NCBI GenBank assembly: GCA_950295325.1
Contig: OX485806.1
Span: 30,440,001-30,504,000 of the forward strand
DNA: 64,000 nucleotides
DNA from: Polytrichum commune
Taxonomy: Eukaryota; Streptophyta; Polytrichopsida; Polytrichales; Polytrichaceae
Direction of reading: 5' to 3'
Shown here: one piece after another, positions 11,170 through 23,759 of the stretch
Numbering within the stretch: position 1 is the first letter of the stretch
Layout of the letters: every line of letters starts with the position of its first letter
The notes under the pieces: model-generated
The model's input: only the letters and a program-made list of their open reading frames with translations
Database searches by the model: none
What the model was told of the DNA's origin: nothing
Made by a program: the position numbers and the translations under genes

Positions 11170-14100
11170 TTACGTTCGAATCCGTACTGTGGGATCATTT
11201 GCTTCGACACATCTTGGGTCCTCTTCAGACTTGTCTGTGCTGCAATCATCATCCGTTTGGGGAGTTGCGCTCCGAAGATGCAACTCTCGGTCACGTTGTG
11301 AGAAAATTATCTTCTTGGTCGGCCGGGAGCCCTCTGCATCCTGTATGCCATTTTCATCTAGATGTGGTCTACCCTCATCTTCATTGTAGTCTTCAGCAGT
11401 AAACGGAAGCGATCTTCCCTGATACCTCTTCCTAGTACGTTTGACACCTCTCGTAGTTCTCTGACGCCCTCCACCCGTACCACGACTTGAGTGCACTTCA
11501 TCTCTACTTCCATCTATAAAAGCATCTCCCGTTGTACTTCCGCCTCCAACTCCAAGGCCACATGTTCCATTGGATTGACTGTGTGGAAGTGAAACTGATG
11601 CGGATGGAATTGCAATTGGTATGTTCTCAACAACATGTCGACGAACAGAATGACGACGTGGCGCCTCTGTAGTAACATTTCTTGAAACATTGTGTATAGC
11701 AACCAAAGTAGAACCCACCGCAGTTGCACGTGAAACACCCAATCTAGAAGTATTGGCAATACTTCGAGTGAGAGGACGACGTTGACCTTGTGCATGCACT
11801 TGCACCGTAGAGGTTGATGCAGTTCTTTGAAGAGCACGGAATCGAGTTGTAGGTATTTCAGGAACATTGGGCGTTTGATCTTCTATACGATGGTTGGATA
11901 TGAGGGAGGCGTCCATGGATTCAGAATGTACTCGGGCTGGAAATGGATCCTGTTGAACGTGCGTTGGCTCATTTGCGGGTAGTACATTGTCACCTTCACC
12001 AAAAGAAAGAGAATCGCTCCGAGGTTGCAAGGAATCTACTTCAATTCCTACATTCTCACTTGCCCCCATAGCAACATTATGGGCAGGGCGAAACCCTTGT
12101 CCAATGTGGAGAGTTTCAAAAGGCGGTCCTCCAATAGACCCCTCATGATCGTCATGCATTCCGTCGTTATGTTGGGGGACATCCGGTTCATCAAAATCAA
12201 ACACCCCAAGGTTTCCATCACTACCATTGCCATCCTCATCTTCTGAATCATGATTCTCGGAATCGAGGTCATCCAAATCAAAGTCGATGTCATCAACATT
12301 GTTGTCAACATCATTTCCGGCACTATCATTTGGATCCACGTCATCTTCGTTGTCATCTTCTTCGTCAAGGTCATCGTCAGAATGGACCTCATTCAATTCG
12401 TACCATTGCGCAGGTCTTGGGCCCCTCCGATGTCGAATGAGCCTACTATTGGTATATATGTAGACGAGGTCCTCGGCACGACTATGCTTCAAGTGATTGC
12501 GACTCTTGTTGTGAACATATGAGTACATGCTCCAATTGCGTTCACATGCGGATGCGGAACATACTTGTGCAAGGATACGTCTTGCTATTGTTTGGAGGGC
12601 TTTAGCTCCACCTCCCATTGCATCCCATCATTCATGGAGAGGTGCGGCATGCACGCTCGGGTCAGTAGAATCAGCAAAAGGCCCTCGATTTTCAAGGAAA
12701 TCTTGGTACTGGTGGAGGATTTGGACATAAGTGTCCTCATCTTGAGCAAGCCTGCGAAGAACTCGATTTAGGATTGTCCTCGAATTCTCATCCTCATGGA
12801 GTGGGGCCCAACCACGTAGAAGCGGATTTAACATCGCTCCAGCCCAATGTAGATCATTCAACATCAACCTCCATCTATTTTGAAACGTTAGCATAGCATT
12901 TGCAGCAAGCTCAGGGCTTAAGCGAAATGGAGGTTTACTGAATCCACGAATATGGGTTTGTAAATCATGCATGACCCTCCAAGCCATTCCCATTGCAGGC
13001 GCCTTGCCATCAAATACACGAAGAGCTTTAACAACCGGGATCACCATATACAAGAAATTTTCGCACGTGTTCCAGAATCCATCAGAACGTATAAAGCTTC
13101 GCACAGGAGAGCCCTTCATGTAAGAGGTGCGAGATCTCCTCTTCATATCACGCATTAGAGTAGGCCAATCCTCATCAACCACCATTCTTTCCAAAGCATT
13201 GCGTACTTGAAGAAGACGATCTATCATGATGAAGTTCGTTGCAAAACGGGTCTCTACAGGTAGGCGGAGTGAGAGATTTGGTGACAACCTCCGGAATATA
13301 GCTTGAGAAGCATGATGGTTTTTGATAAAAACACAAATATGGCGCGCCTTTTTTACCAACTTTTTCACTCATTCCTCCTTCCCCCAATCTTCTAAGAGGA
13401 GATCTAGGCAATGCGCAGCACATCCTTGAAAATATAGATCGGGATTTGCTTGAATCAAGTCGCGAGCAGAGGAGGCCATAACTGGGGCATTGTCGGTGCA
13501 AATCTGGACCACATTATGTCGACCAACCTTTTCCACAAATGGTTGAATTTGAGCAGCAACGTATACATGATCCTTGTGATTTCCCGTGGTATCAATGGTA
13601 CCCAAGAAAACATCTCCCTTTGTGCCGCATTGGAGAACGTTTAGGAGAGGTCGGTTTTGCACGTTGTCCCATCCATCACAACATATTGTAACACCGTATT
13701 TTTCAACGGAATTCCCCATCTTCTCCTTCACTTGCCTATCTAGGTCAACCTTTTTATCAGTTAACAACTTCGTACGGATGGCATTGTACGATGGTGGTGT
13801 GTAGGCTGGCATTCGATGACGGGCAGTTTCACGCACAGCATGAACAAATGCAGGATGTCTCACAATGTTGAAAGGAATGTTAGCTTCATAAAAAGCCGTT
13901 GCCCATGCTCTATCAAGGAGTTGTTTTGTTGACACATTGAACCCCTCCGTTATGTTGAGTTGACGTAGTTCACGAGGAGGTGTGCCATATATCACAACAT
14001 CAGAATGTTGAGTGGATTGGGACATAAGCAAAGGCTCTGTTTCACTAATTATGGAGTCCGCTATAATAGGCTCCAGAGGTACAATATCTGGCACCGGAGA

Positions 14101-14367
14101 GTCCTCATTTACAATGCCTACATGTAAGGGCACAATGCCTCCGCAATGTTCAAACAAGACCCTAATATGCGGGGGTACCATCCTACATGTGGAAACATCA
14201 CAAGCACCCCCTACAGGAGGTCTATAACCAAGGTGGGCCAACATTCTATTTCCTCGGTAAGATATGACGAACGGGCAAAACCTACATTTAACCTGCCTTT
14301 GTGATTTACCGGGAACCATCCCCTTATCCTCGTACCAATGATCCCATGCATCATTTCGGCGTGGCAT
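11170..14367 (-). pseudogene. hAT-superfamily transposase (BED / DUF659 / hAT dimerisation) with two TGA stops
   Basis: One minus-strand frame of 1065 codons begins at the ATG at 14367, just after a good acceptor (TTTTATTTGCAG). It has only two stops: TGA at 13371-13369 (codon 333) and TGA at 12630-12628 (codon 580). A BED-type zinc finger (CRFC at 28-31, His 45) is followed by a DUF659 RNase-H-like core with CDGWDN (Asp 231) and CTDNA (Asp 292), then a CAAH motif at 316-319. The C-terminal dimerisation region has ERNWS and HNKSRNHL words. hAT proteins cut and paste DNA. Both stops fall where relatives usually have Trp, fitting TGG to TGA decay. A roughly 400-residue acidic and Ser/Arg-rich tail after the dimerisation region is unusual. 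Terminal repeats and target duplication were not found. Confidence 0.8.
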
Positions 14368-14596
14368 GACTTCAACAAAACCTGCAAATAAAAACAAGTT
14401 AGAGCAAGTAACTTTGATCGCATACTAGGTCCTGTTCAAGAGTGCCACAAGGGCAACCCTAATTCACAGTCACTAGATTGGACAAAGTATCCTCTGCATT
14501 CGGGTCTCACGCATTCAATCCTCACTCCTCAAAGGAGAATCAAAAGACTTGAGACACACTATGTCAGTGGAGGCAAAAATGGCACCTTGAACCCTC

Positions 14597-14604
14597 AATT
14601 TATA
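14597..14604 (-). promoter_or_regulatory. TATA box of the hAT gene
   Basis: TATAAATT on the minus strand lies about 230 bp upstream of the hAT ATG and about 18 bp from the near edge of array 3. The region between holds the leader and its intron. Confidence 0.5.
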
Positions 14605-14621
14605 GTATTCGAATCGGACTG

Positions 14622-15125
14622 GGGAGCGGACGGAGGGGGGGGGGGGACCGGACGAGGGAGCGGACGGACGGGGGGGAGCGGACGAGGGAGCGGACGGACG
14701 GGGGGGGAGCGGACGGGGGGGAGCGGACGGGGGAGCGGAAGGGGGAGCGGACGGACGGGGGGGAGCGGACGGGGGGGCGGACGGGGAAGCGGACGGAGGG
14801 GGGGGGGGAGCGGACAAGGGAGCGGACGGGGGAGCGGACGGACGGGGGGGCGGACGGAGGGGGGGGGGAGCGGACAAGGGAGCGGACGGGGGAGCGGACG
14901 GACGGGGGGGAGCGGACGGGGAAGCGGACAGAGGGGGGGGGCGGACGGGGAAGCGGACGGAGGGGGGGGGAGCGGACGGGGGAGCGGACGGACGGGGGGG
15001 ACGGACGGGGGGGGGGGGTGGACGGGAGAGGGGGGAGCGGACGGGGTTGGGAACGGGAGCGGACGGGGGGGAACGGTGGCGAACGGGGGTTGGGAACGGA
15101 GGCGGACGGGGGGGCGGACGGGCTC
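14622..15125. repeat. GC-rich tandem array 3 (GCGGACGG core)
   Basis: Units such as GGGGGGGAGCGGACGGGGG repeat at about 10-25 bp, G-rich on the plus strand and so C-rich on the coding strand of the hAT gene. It sits immediately upstream of the hAT TATA box. The core is shared with arrays 1 and 2. Confidence 0.9.
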
Positions 15126-15270
15126 TAGTAAATTTTTCCCCACTTTACCTTTACTTTGCTGACATGTCATCACACGTGGACATTGTAAATCCTACGTGTC
15201 AGAAATGGGTTAATGTAATTACACAAAAAAATCGGTAAAATTCAAGTCCGTCAGGATAAAGACAGCATCC

Positions 15271-15318
15271 GGCATAATGTCGTGACGGATACGTGTCGTG
15301 ACGGCACGACATTATGTC
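15271..15318. repeat. Inverted repeat with 12-bp perfect arms
   Basis: CATAATGTCGTG (15273-15284) pairs with CACGACATTATG (15305-15316) around a 20-nt loop, extending to 15 bp with one mismatch. The rest of 15126-15734 has no clear gene; a 62-codon open frame (15527-15715) may belong to the 5' end of E1. Confidence 0.6.
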
Positions 15319-15734
15319 GGGATTACCCTCCATCACGACACAATAGACAACCCTGGCCTTACCCAAAGACTTTATCGAATCCTTTGCAGCCCTACCCCTA
15401 GATTTACAACGGGACATTACTAATCGGATTTGGAACAACGGGAAGGGATACAGACGAGTAATTGTTGACAACAATTCCCCTGTCTTACCTTTATCCCTTA
15501 GGTTCTTATTTTCTGTTTATGGGAGATTGAAGAAGATAACGTCAGAAGTAGTACCACCTGTTGACGGAACCTGGCAAGGGACTAAGTTGTCTAGAACAGA
15601 GTATAAATTTGTGTTTGGAAAACCGAATCCAAAGGCTACACCTTTTATACCTGATTTCATGGACCGAAACCCCTTGTACTTTAACCCCGTTGATTTTAGA
15701 ACAATATGCTTGTAGAAAGTCAAGTGACTGATAA

Positions 15735-17700
15735 GAGACAGTCAAGCTGGAAACCGCTCATGAAAAATCTCATTCTCAAACTGCATCCGTGAGGAAGGCA
15801 GCTAACGCTAAAGCTAGAGAAGATAGAGCAGCTGCCAGAGAGTATAGGAAACAATTACGGGAAAAGAGAAGAAGTTGGGTGCAACCATTTTTAGACGTAG
15901 CAAGGAGGTTTTCAGGTAGTGGTTCAGGAGGGAATTTTCAAACACCTGTAGATAAATCTTCAACAAGTGTTGAGAGAGAATTCTTATCCCCAAAAGTTTT
16001 ATTTTCTGACACGACACCTCGTACCAGTTCACCCACTTCACCATTGTGGGCTACCGCCTATGAACGCACACCATCTCCTATACTTGACACAACGGTTTAC
16101 GCCAATATACAAGGCAACCCATTGTTTACACCTTATACACCGTTAGTACCCGTAGCACAATTAATACCTCCTCCCTTATGACCTGTAGTACAACCTGTAG
16201 TACCGCTTCCCAATATGGCGGCTAATCCTCCTAGGATCAATAGTGTAGTGAATTTGCCTTATTTGCAGGGTAGACCAGGAACAGATCCTGATGTCCATGT
16301 GAGGAAATTTGAGATTGCATGTGCTGCAAATAGCGTACCTCCAGATAAAATGATGGAAGTATTTGCAGCAACGTTGCAAGAGAATGCATTCTTATGGTAC
16401 TCCCGCCAACCACCATTTGCTGACTGGGACGCCCTTAAAAATGCATTTCTTGTCTACTTCAGACCCTTGGGGTTTGAAAACAGTCTGATGGAGAGATTGA
16501 GGACAATTCGTATGGGTGTAAATGAGGCTGTTGACAGTTATTGGGGAAGAATGAGTGATATATTGTTGAGAATGGGTGCACACCAAATTCCCAATAATTT
16601 CTTAAGAAATATATTCATAGGAGGATTGTACCCTTTTGAGTTAAAACTATATGTGAGAGAGCGAACCCCAGCTACCGCACATAATGCATTTACCTTAGCA
16701 AAAGCTTGGGAGGAGTCTCGTGTGGAGGATCAATATACTTTTGAAAATTATAATTATGACCTCTACGACCAAACCCTGAAGGATCAGACTTACTATCATG
16801 TTTTACCTGGTCAATCTCTAACATACCCAGGCGCTAAGCCAATGATAGATGCCACCCAATTTAAACACCCTAGCGCGGATCTGTTTAAACCACCCAAGAT
16901 CCTATCAAAACCTCCACTGGTTGGTCAATCTACGTCTCAAGAGTTAGCCTTGATGGATATCACTAAGAAACTTGCAGATCTAGAAGTCAAGATCACAAGA
17001 GGGGCTAACAAAAGACCACCACCAACTGAGGAAAGGACTAATGTGTGGTGTAACAATTGTAAGGGTCATGGTCATTTATCCAATGAGTGCCCCACTCCAA
17101 AAGGTCTGAGAACTAAATGTACCTTTTGTGGAGGGAACCATTCAGTCAATGAATGTTGGAATCTACCGAGAGGTCGTCCAGTCCATCAGATAGACACCAC
17201 TCAGTCACGACCTTGGCAACAAGAGCGTATGGGCGATATGCCCAACGCGAGTTATAACCCCAAAAGAAATTTTAACCGTCGGCCAGTGCCTCTTAGTTTT
17301 GGGAATCGACCAAGTTGGGGTGAGACCAATCAACCACCAAATTGGAGGGGTCCTCCATATAACCCCCGAACCCAAAATTATAAGACACCAATGCCTAACC
17401 AATATGTCGTATGTTTCAGATGTGGAGAAATAGGTCATTATGCAGGGGATTGTCCCAATCCTAGAAAGATTCAACAATATATCCCATTGTGTGGGAATTG
17501 TAAAGAGGCAGGACACCCTACAGTCGAGTGTAATCGATCCCGGAAGGAAGTTCCTCCATCCGATAGGGATTATAAAAAGGGCAAGCATGTGACGATACAA
17601 GAAGATGATGAACGAGATCGTAATGTCCATAGAGTTCAACACTCCCAAAGAATAGATGAAGAAGTGAGTGTAGTGACAACTAGATCCCGAAAACCTCTTT
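15735..17700 (+). pseudogene. gag: E1 gag with four zinc knuckles
   Basis: The frame opens at 15735 and is basic at first, with one TGA at 16179-16181. A Retrotrans_gag-like domain follows from about 16300 to 16720 (words such as FLWYSRQPPFADWDAL). Four CCHC-type knuckles follow between about 17046 and 17535: CNNCKGHGHLSNEC, CTFCGGNHSVNEC (one residue short), CFRCGEIGHYAGDC and CGNCKEAGHPTVEC. Gag packages element RNA into virus-like particles. It is fused in frame to pol. Four knuckles is more than the one or two usual in this group. Confidence 0.8.
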
Positions 17701-20460
17701 TAATACAACAAAATGGGTCTAGTACTGAGAGATTTAATAAACAATACAGTGATGATGGAACTAGTCTTACGGAGTATTCACAAGCTCCTTTGATTAGAAA
17801 TCCAAAGGACAAACCAACCGTGGAACTCAATCCACCACCGATAAATCTACCACCCGTAATAATTTCCGATAATCCAAAAGTTTCATTACCCACCGTTGTT
17901 GTTAACCCTCCAGTTCCAACCCAATTGCCCACGTTACCAACTAATGATTTCTATCCTTATCCGAAAATACCCATAAGAAATCAGAGACCTAAGGTTAAAC
18001 CGTCGTCTTCCCGATCATCACGAATGATGATATTGTCGAAGGACCTTAAACCCTATGATATTATGGAAGATTTGGATAAGATACAACCAACAATTACAAT
18101 GAAACAATTATTGGCTGTAGCACCACAATGTCGTAGCTCCTTAAGTTCCTCCATGATACGTAGAAGACCTAAACCGGCAACAGTACATGACATTACCTTA
18201 AGTAGAGATCCAGGAGCCCCAACCGTTGATGTCATTATAGGAGGTGCCCTTATACCAGGATTCCAAATCGACACAGGATCAAGTGTCAATTTGATGAATG
18301 TTGAAACCATGAATGAATTAGGGATATCCAATGTAGTCTCTACTACCATTATTTTAAAAATGGCAGACAGCAGCCGAGTAAAGCCTCTAGGAGTCCTAGA
18401 ACAGATTCCGACCCTCGTTGCTAACATTGAATATAAGATTGATTATGTGGTCTTTAAAACAATGGACGGTGTACAGTCTTACCCAGGTCTTCTTGGACGT
18501 ACGTGGTTGTTGGATGCACACGCCAAAGAAGATTGGGGAAAGGGTACATTGACAATTGGTAGTGGGTTAAAGAAAATGATCTTACCTTTGTTCCCTACCC
18601 AATATCATGATGAGACTCAGGAAGAGGAAACCGAGATTACTACGGATGATGGTTATGAAACGGAGAAAGAGACCACTATGAGTGAATCCATACATCATAT
18701 AAACAATAAGCCGTTTCAATATGCTCCCATAGGAATGGGAGAATATTTTTGTGCACTTGGTGACGAAGATTCTGACGATGCTATTTTAGCATGGCAGAAT
18801 ACATTGCCAGTCAATATGATTCATACCGCGTGTAACTCTGAAAAGCTAGTTTACCTTGTGCAGAAAGAGACAAAGTCCAAAACATTGGTTAAGGATGAAT
18901 TAGCTGAGAAATGGGAGTCTACGATGTTTGAGTCTGATCAGCCCGTGAAGAATTACGTGGTTAAGAATGTGTGTAAAGATATGAACTTGAGTGATGATGA
19001 CACACCTCGTATTATCAAAGTATATGAGAAAATCACGGGTGATGAGTGGAAATTTTGGAGAGACTTCTTTAAAAAGAACATTAAAGTCTTTGTATGGACG
19101 TATAAAGATTTAAGAGGAGTACCCCCGGAGATTTGTGAACATAAGATTGTATTAGAGGAGGGAACAACTCCTGTCCGACAAAGACAATACAGAATGAATC
19201 CAAAATATTCCTTATTGGTCAAGGAAGAGGTTGACAAATTGTTGGAAGTCGGTATTATTTATCCAGTCCCGTATAGTGAGTGGGTATCACCCATAGTCGT
19301 AGTGCCCAAGAAAAATGGTAAACTACGAATATGTGTGGACTATCGGAAGTTGAATAGTGTCATGAGGAAAGACTATTTTTCTCTTCCCTTTACTGATAGC
19401 ATGTTAGACGGAGTGGCAGGTTATGATTGTTATTCCTTTATGGATGGGTTCTCAGGATACAACCAAATTTCAATATATCCTCCTCACCGTCCCCTAACTG
19501 CTTTTACCACACCTTGGGGCATATTTGCATATGCCCGTATGCCATTTGGTATGTGTAACTCCCCTGGAACTTTCTCCAGATTAGGAGTTAACACATTTCA
19601 GAAATATCTCCATCGTACGATGGAAGTCTTTTTGGATGACTTTGCAGTTTATAGCACTAAAGAGAAACATGCCCTACACCTTCAGGAATGTTTCGATGAG
19701 TGTATGAAAGTCGGGATTTCTATCAATACGGCTAAGTCAGTATTCCTAGTACCCTTTGGCAGGTTAGTAGGCCATATAATATCTAAGCAAGGAGTTGCCA
19801 CCGACCCAGAGAAAATTGCAATTATTGCTTCATTGCCTATACCTACCACAGTTTCAGAAGTCAAGGGATTTTTGGGACATACGGGATATTATCGTCGTTT
19901 TATCTTTCGCTATTCTGTCATCGCTATGCCACTGACCGAATTACTGAGGAAAACCGATACCCCACCAGTTTGGACTCAGGCATGCACTGAAGCCTTTAAC
20001 ACACTTAAAAAGAAATTAGTGTCTGCGCCAATATTAGTGGCACCTAACTGGGAAAAGGATTTCGAAGTATATGTGGATGCGTCAAATGTAGCGGTTGGAG
20101 CCGTCCTAAGTCAAAAGGATGAGAAAGGTCACGATCACCCCATATACTTTGCTAGTCGTCAGCTAGTCTAAGCCGAGCGTAACTATACAGTCACGGAGAG
20201 AGAAGCCTTAGGAATAATCTTCTCAGTACAAAAATTCAGACATTACCTATTAGGGTATAAGTTCGTATTCCACGTAGATCATGATGCCCTAAAATACATG
20301 ATAAACAAACCCCAATTGAGTGGAAGGATAGCTAGATGGATTTTACTGCTACAAAAGTTCAATTTTACCATACAAGTTCAACCTGGTAAGAGTCATGTTA
20401 ATGCAGACCACTTATCACGGTTAAGCGACGCGTTAGGAACAGAGCCCATTGATGACTCCT
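17701..20460 (+). pseudogene. pol: E1 protease, reverse transcriptase and RNase H
   Basis: A retropepsin motif DTGSS lies at about 18270. Reverse transcriptase runs about 19140-19900 with the active-site box FLDDF (about 19630), a variant of YxDD that keeps both Asp. RNase H begins at about 20060 (YVDASNVAVGAVLSQ) and is broken by a TAA at 20169-20171 within the otherwise recognisable SRQL/AERNY segment. These enzymes copy element RNA to DNA. The rest of the frame is undamaged. Confidence 0.85.
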
Positions 20461-21642
20461 TCCCTGATGCTGATCTATTTTTCATTGACAAGGTGTCTCC
20501 TGAATATGCTGAGGTAATTAATTACTTACAAACCAACACATTTCCTGAAGGACTCTCTAAGAAACAACAACAGCGGTTAATATTTAAAGCTGCTCCATAC
20601 TCTATCATTGCCGACACGTTGTATAAAAAGGGCAAAGATGGTGTATTGAGACGTTGTATTATGAGTTCGGAAATACCCTTAATTCTTCAAGGATGTCATA
20701 GTGATCCCGCAGGAGGTCATTTTGCAGGCAATGTCACTGCTAGAAAAGTGTTGCAGGCAGGGTACTGGTGGTCCACCTTGTTTAATGACTGTGTCACTTA
20801 TGCTAGACAATGTGACGCATGTCAAAGAGTTGGTAAACCTACAGCCACGTCAGCTATGCCCTTACATCCTATCCTAGCATTAGCACCCTTTGAAAAGTGG
20901 GGGATAGATTTCGTTGGTCCTATTAACCCTTCTAGCAAGAGTGGAAGGCATCGTTATATTTTAGTTGCTACTGACTATGCCACTAAATGGGCTGAGGCTG
21001 AAGCAACTAAACGTGATGACAAAGAAACAGTGGCTAAATTTCTTAAAACCAATATATTTTCAAGATTTGGATGCCCACGAAAGTTGATTAGTGATCGAGG
21101 CACTCACTTTGTGAATGATGTCATTGAATTACTAACGGAGAAATGTAAAATTAAACATCGACTCACAACCCCATACCACCCGAGAGCTAATGGTCAAACG
21201 GAAAAGACAAATGGAATTTTGTGTAAAATTATAACCAAAACCGTCCAAGGCTCTATGGTAGATTGGGATGTCAAGATACTGTATGCCTTATGGGCATATC
21301 GTACCGCTTATAAAGTGACTACAAAGTTTACCCCGTTCCAATTGGTTTATGGCCAAGAGGCAATTCTACCCATTGAGTTAGAATTACCCTCTTTGCGTAT
21401 AGCCTTAGAGGATTGATTGGATGATTCGGACTCACTACAAGACCGTATAGCCATGCTTGAAAAATTAGACGAAATACGAGGGCAAGCATACCTTAATACG
21501 GCCGCTATTAAAAAATGGCGCAAAACCTATTATGACAGTAAGATGAAAAATAAAGTCATCTCGAATAATGATCTAGTTCTCCTTTATGATAGTCGATTCC
21601 AGAAATTCCCAGGCAAATTTAAAATTCGATGGCAAGGCCCAA
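20461..21642 (+). pseudogene. E1 integrase, main part
   Basis: The zinc-binding HHCC region (about 20690-20830) ends in CDACQ. The catalytic core has Asp in GIDFVG (about 20905), Asp in SDRGTHF (about 21091) and Glu in GQTEKTNG (about 21198). A TGA lies at 21414-21416. The coding stops at the E2 left LTR after FKIRWQGP, partway through the C-terminal domain. Confidence 0.85.
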
Positions 21643-22910
21643 TGTGAGCCCAAAATTGATGCCCACATTGGTTGTTAACACTTGTAAAACATTACAAGTG
21701 GTGTTTTGGTGATTTATGATTATTCACAAAAATATAAAAAGAGTGAAGCTTGAAGAAAGCTTAGTTTGAAGCATTAGGCTTTTGTGGAGTGGATTTAAGT
21801 AGGAGAAGGACAAACCTTGGTAAAGTGTGGTAGGTAGAAAGCCAAGGTTAGTTAAATGTTTGAATTAGGATCCTTGTTGATCATTTGAGGGAGGAAGGCT
21901 TAGGAGATAGGATAAGAGCCTACAAAGTAGGAGGAAATCTCGAGGGCTTATCGTGAGCCTTGAGGGTGCTCATCCCCTCAAACTCACTATATAATCCCTC
22001 ATTCTTCCCTCACTCATCCTCTCTTTCCTTCGTGCTCCTTGGCACTCCACGTGTTATAAGTGTGAGTGCGTGGGAAGCAAGATAGGAGCACGTGTGTGTG
22101 CATGGATGTAAGGTTAGGAGCCAAGGCTAGTTGGCCTTGAAGAGGGTTTGACCTCTTGTTAGTAATAGTTGGGCGTGAATGATTTAAAGTTCAATTTATG
22201 GCTTTGTTTGAATACTTGGATTTACATTGATTAGTCTTATACTTATGCGGATGTGCAAAGTCTTTTATTGGAGCATTTAGTTTTGTTGGACTTCATATGA
22301 ATTTTTGAGAGCCAAAAAACCGAGACTATGTCCAAACTTCCAAAAACTAGTGAAAAAATGTAGATTCAAAAGGAACAGCGTAGAATTGCGACCATATATT
22401 TTGTGGCAGTAGAAATATTATTGCATATTCATGTAGAGGACTTCATTACCTATCCATGAATACCAAGAACTCATTTTTTGGACTTCATATGAATTTTTGA
22501 GAGCCAAAAAACCGAGACTATGTCCAAACTTCCAAAAACTAGTGAAAAAGTGTAGGTTCAAAGGGAACAGCGTAGAATTGCGACCATATACTTTGTGGCA
22601 GTAGAAATATTATCACATATTCATGTAGAGGACTTCATTACCTATCCATGGATACCAAGAACTCATTTTTTGGACTTCATATGAATTTTTGAGAGCCAAA
22701 AAACCGAGAGTATGTCCAAACTTCCAAACTTCCAAACTTCGAGATTAAGGAGTGTAAGAAGATATAGTATAGACTTGGCTAAGTTGCGTATATTCCAACG
22801 ATAGATTGGAATCATACATTGTGTTACAAAGAGAGAAATCTCTACATGTCATTATAAACTTCTCCATTCGGGCTAGGACGAAATTGAAGGGTGGAGGCTT
22901 TTTGGTGACA
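21643..22910 (+). repeat. E2 left LTR
   Basis: It begins TGTGAGCCCAAAATTGATG and ends TTTTTGGTGACA. It contains 2.3 copies of a 192-bp tandem unit (22288-22735). A candidate TATA (CACTATATAATCCC) lies near 21990, with the CT-rich stretch that often follows a plant transcription start. Confidence 0.9.
22288..22735 (+). repeat. 192-bp tandem units inside the E2 left LTR
   Basis: Units begin with GGACTTCATATGAATTTTTG at 22288, 22480 and 22672 (the last partial). Copies differ by a few bases. The same unit is found once at 7037-7196 outside any recognisable LTR, and again in the right LTR (30307-30754). Confidence 0.9.
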
Positions 22911-22914
22911 TAAA

Positions 22915-22940
22915 TGGTGCGTCCGCCGGGAAATTCGAGC
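22915..22940 (+). other. E2 primer-binding site, tRNA-Gly type
   Basis: Four bases after the left LTR, TGGTGCGTCCGCCGGGAA resembles the complement of the 3' end of plant tRNA-Gly(UCC), with the CCA-derived TGG at the start. The tRNA assignment is from memory and should be aligned. Confidence 0.6.
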
Positions 22941-23759
22941 TTGGAGCTTGGAGAGTGGGCGACGGAAGTCTTGGAAGGCGGTAGGAGAAGCGAAGCGTGA
23001 AGAGCGATTAAAGGACGGAGCGCTCGTGAGAGGTATGTTTTGCATTTAGTATTTATTTTATGCAATTTCAATTAAGGAAGGAGCACGGCAAAGGTGCGAC
23101 TCCTAAACCTTCTTGGGATGGCATAAACGAAGATCACGTTAATAGGATCCGCACTAGAAAACTAAGAGGTAGAGGGATAATTAAAGAATTAGGATTTCAA
23201 ACTTCAAACACTCACTCGGTGGTGAGAGTTTAGAGTTTTTTAAACTAGAGGGTTTTAGTGTTTTTCAATTGCAATTATTGAAGTGTCTTTATGTTTAGCA
23301 ATTCGATCGAGGGGAGAGACTAATAAAGCAGGAGGAAGCAAATTGCTTGAGGTAAGCAAAATTTCTTCCAATTGAAAAAAAAACATTAAATTAAAAAATG
23401 ATTTTTGTAATTGTCTTTGTCGTGACAAACGGAGAGGGTAATTCCAAAATTGGAAGTATAATGTAAGGAATCGAAGGGTGAACCTTGATTCCAAGCATGG
23501 TACCTAAGAATGGTCAGCCCCTCACGAAGAGTCTTGTTGCAAGTGTTGAGCGTAAAAGGGGTGTGACGAGGTGATACTCGCACTAACCTTGAAGCTAACA
23601 CGAGCTTTCCATCCCCTATTGGGATTGTTCATTGAAAATTGTATGTCCCTATTTCCTCACCTCCAAAACAATTTATCACACGAACTAAGCGGAAATATTG
23701 AAGAATGAAACTTGTAAGAATTTGGTTGGTCAAGGTGAGGGTTGATCGATGAATGATAG

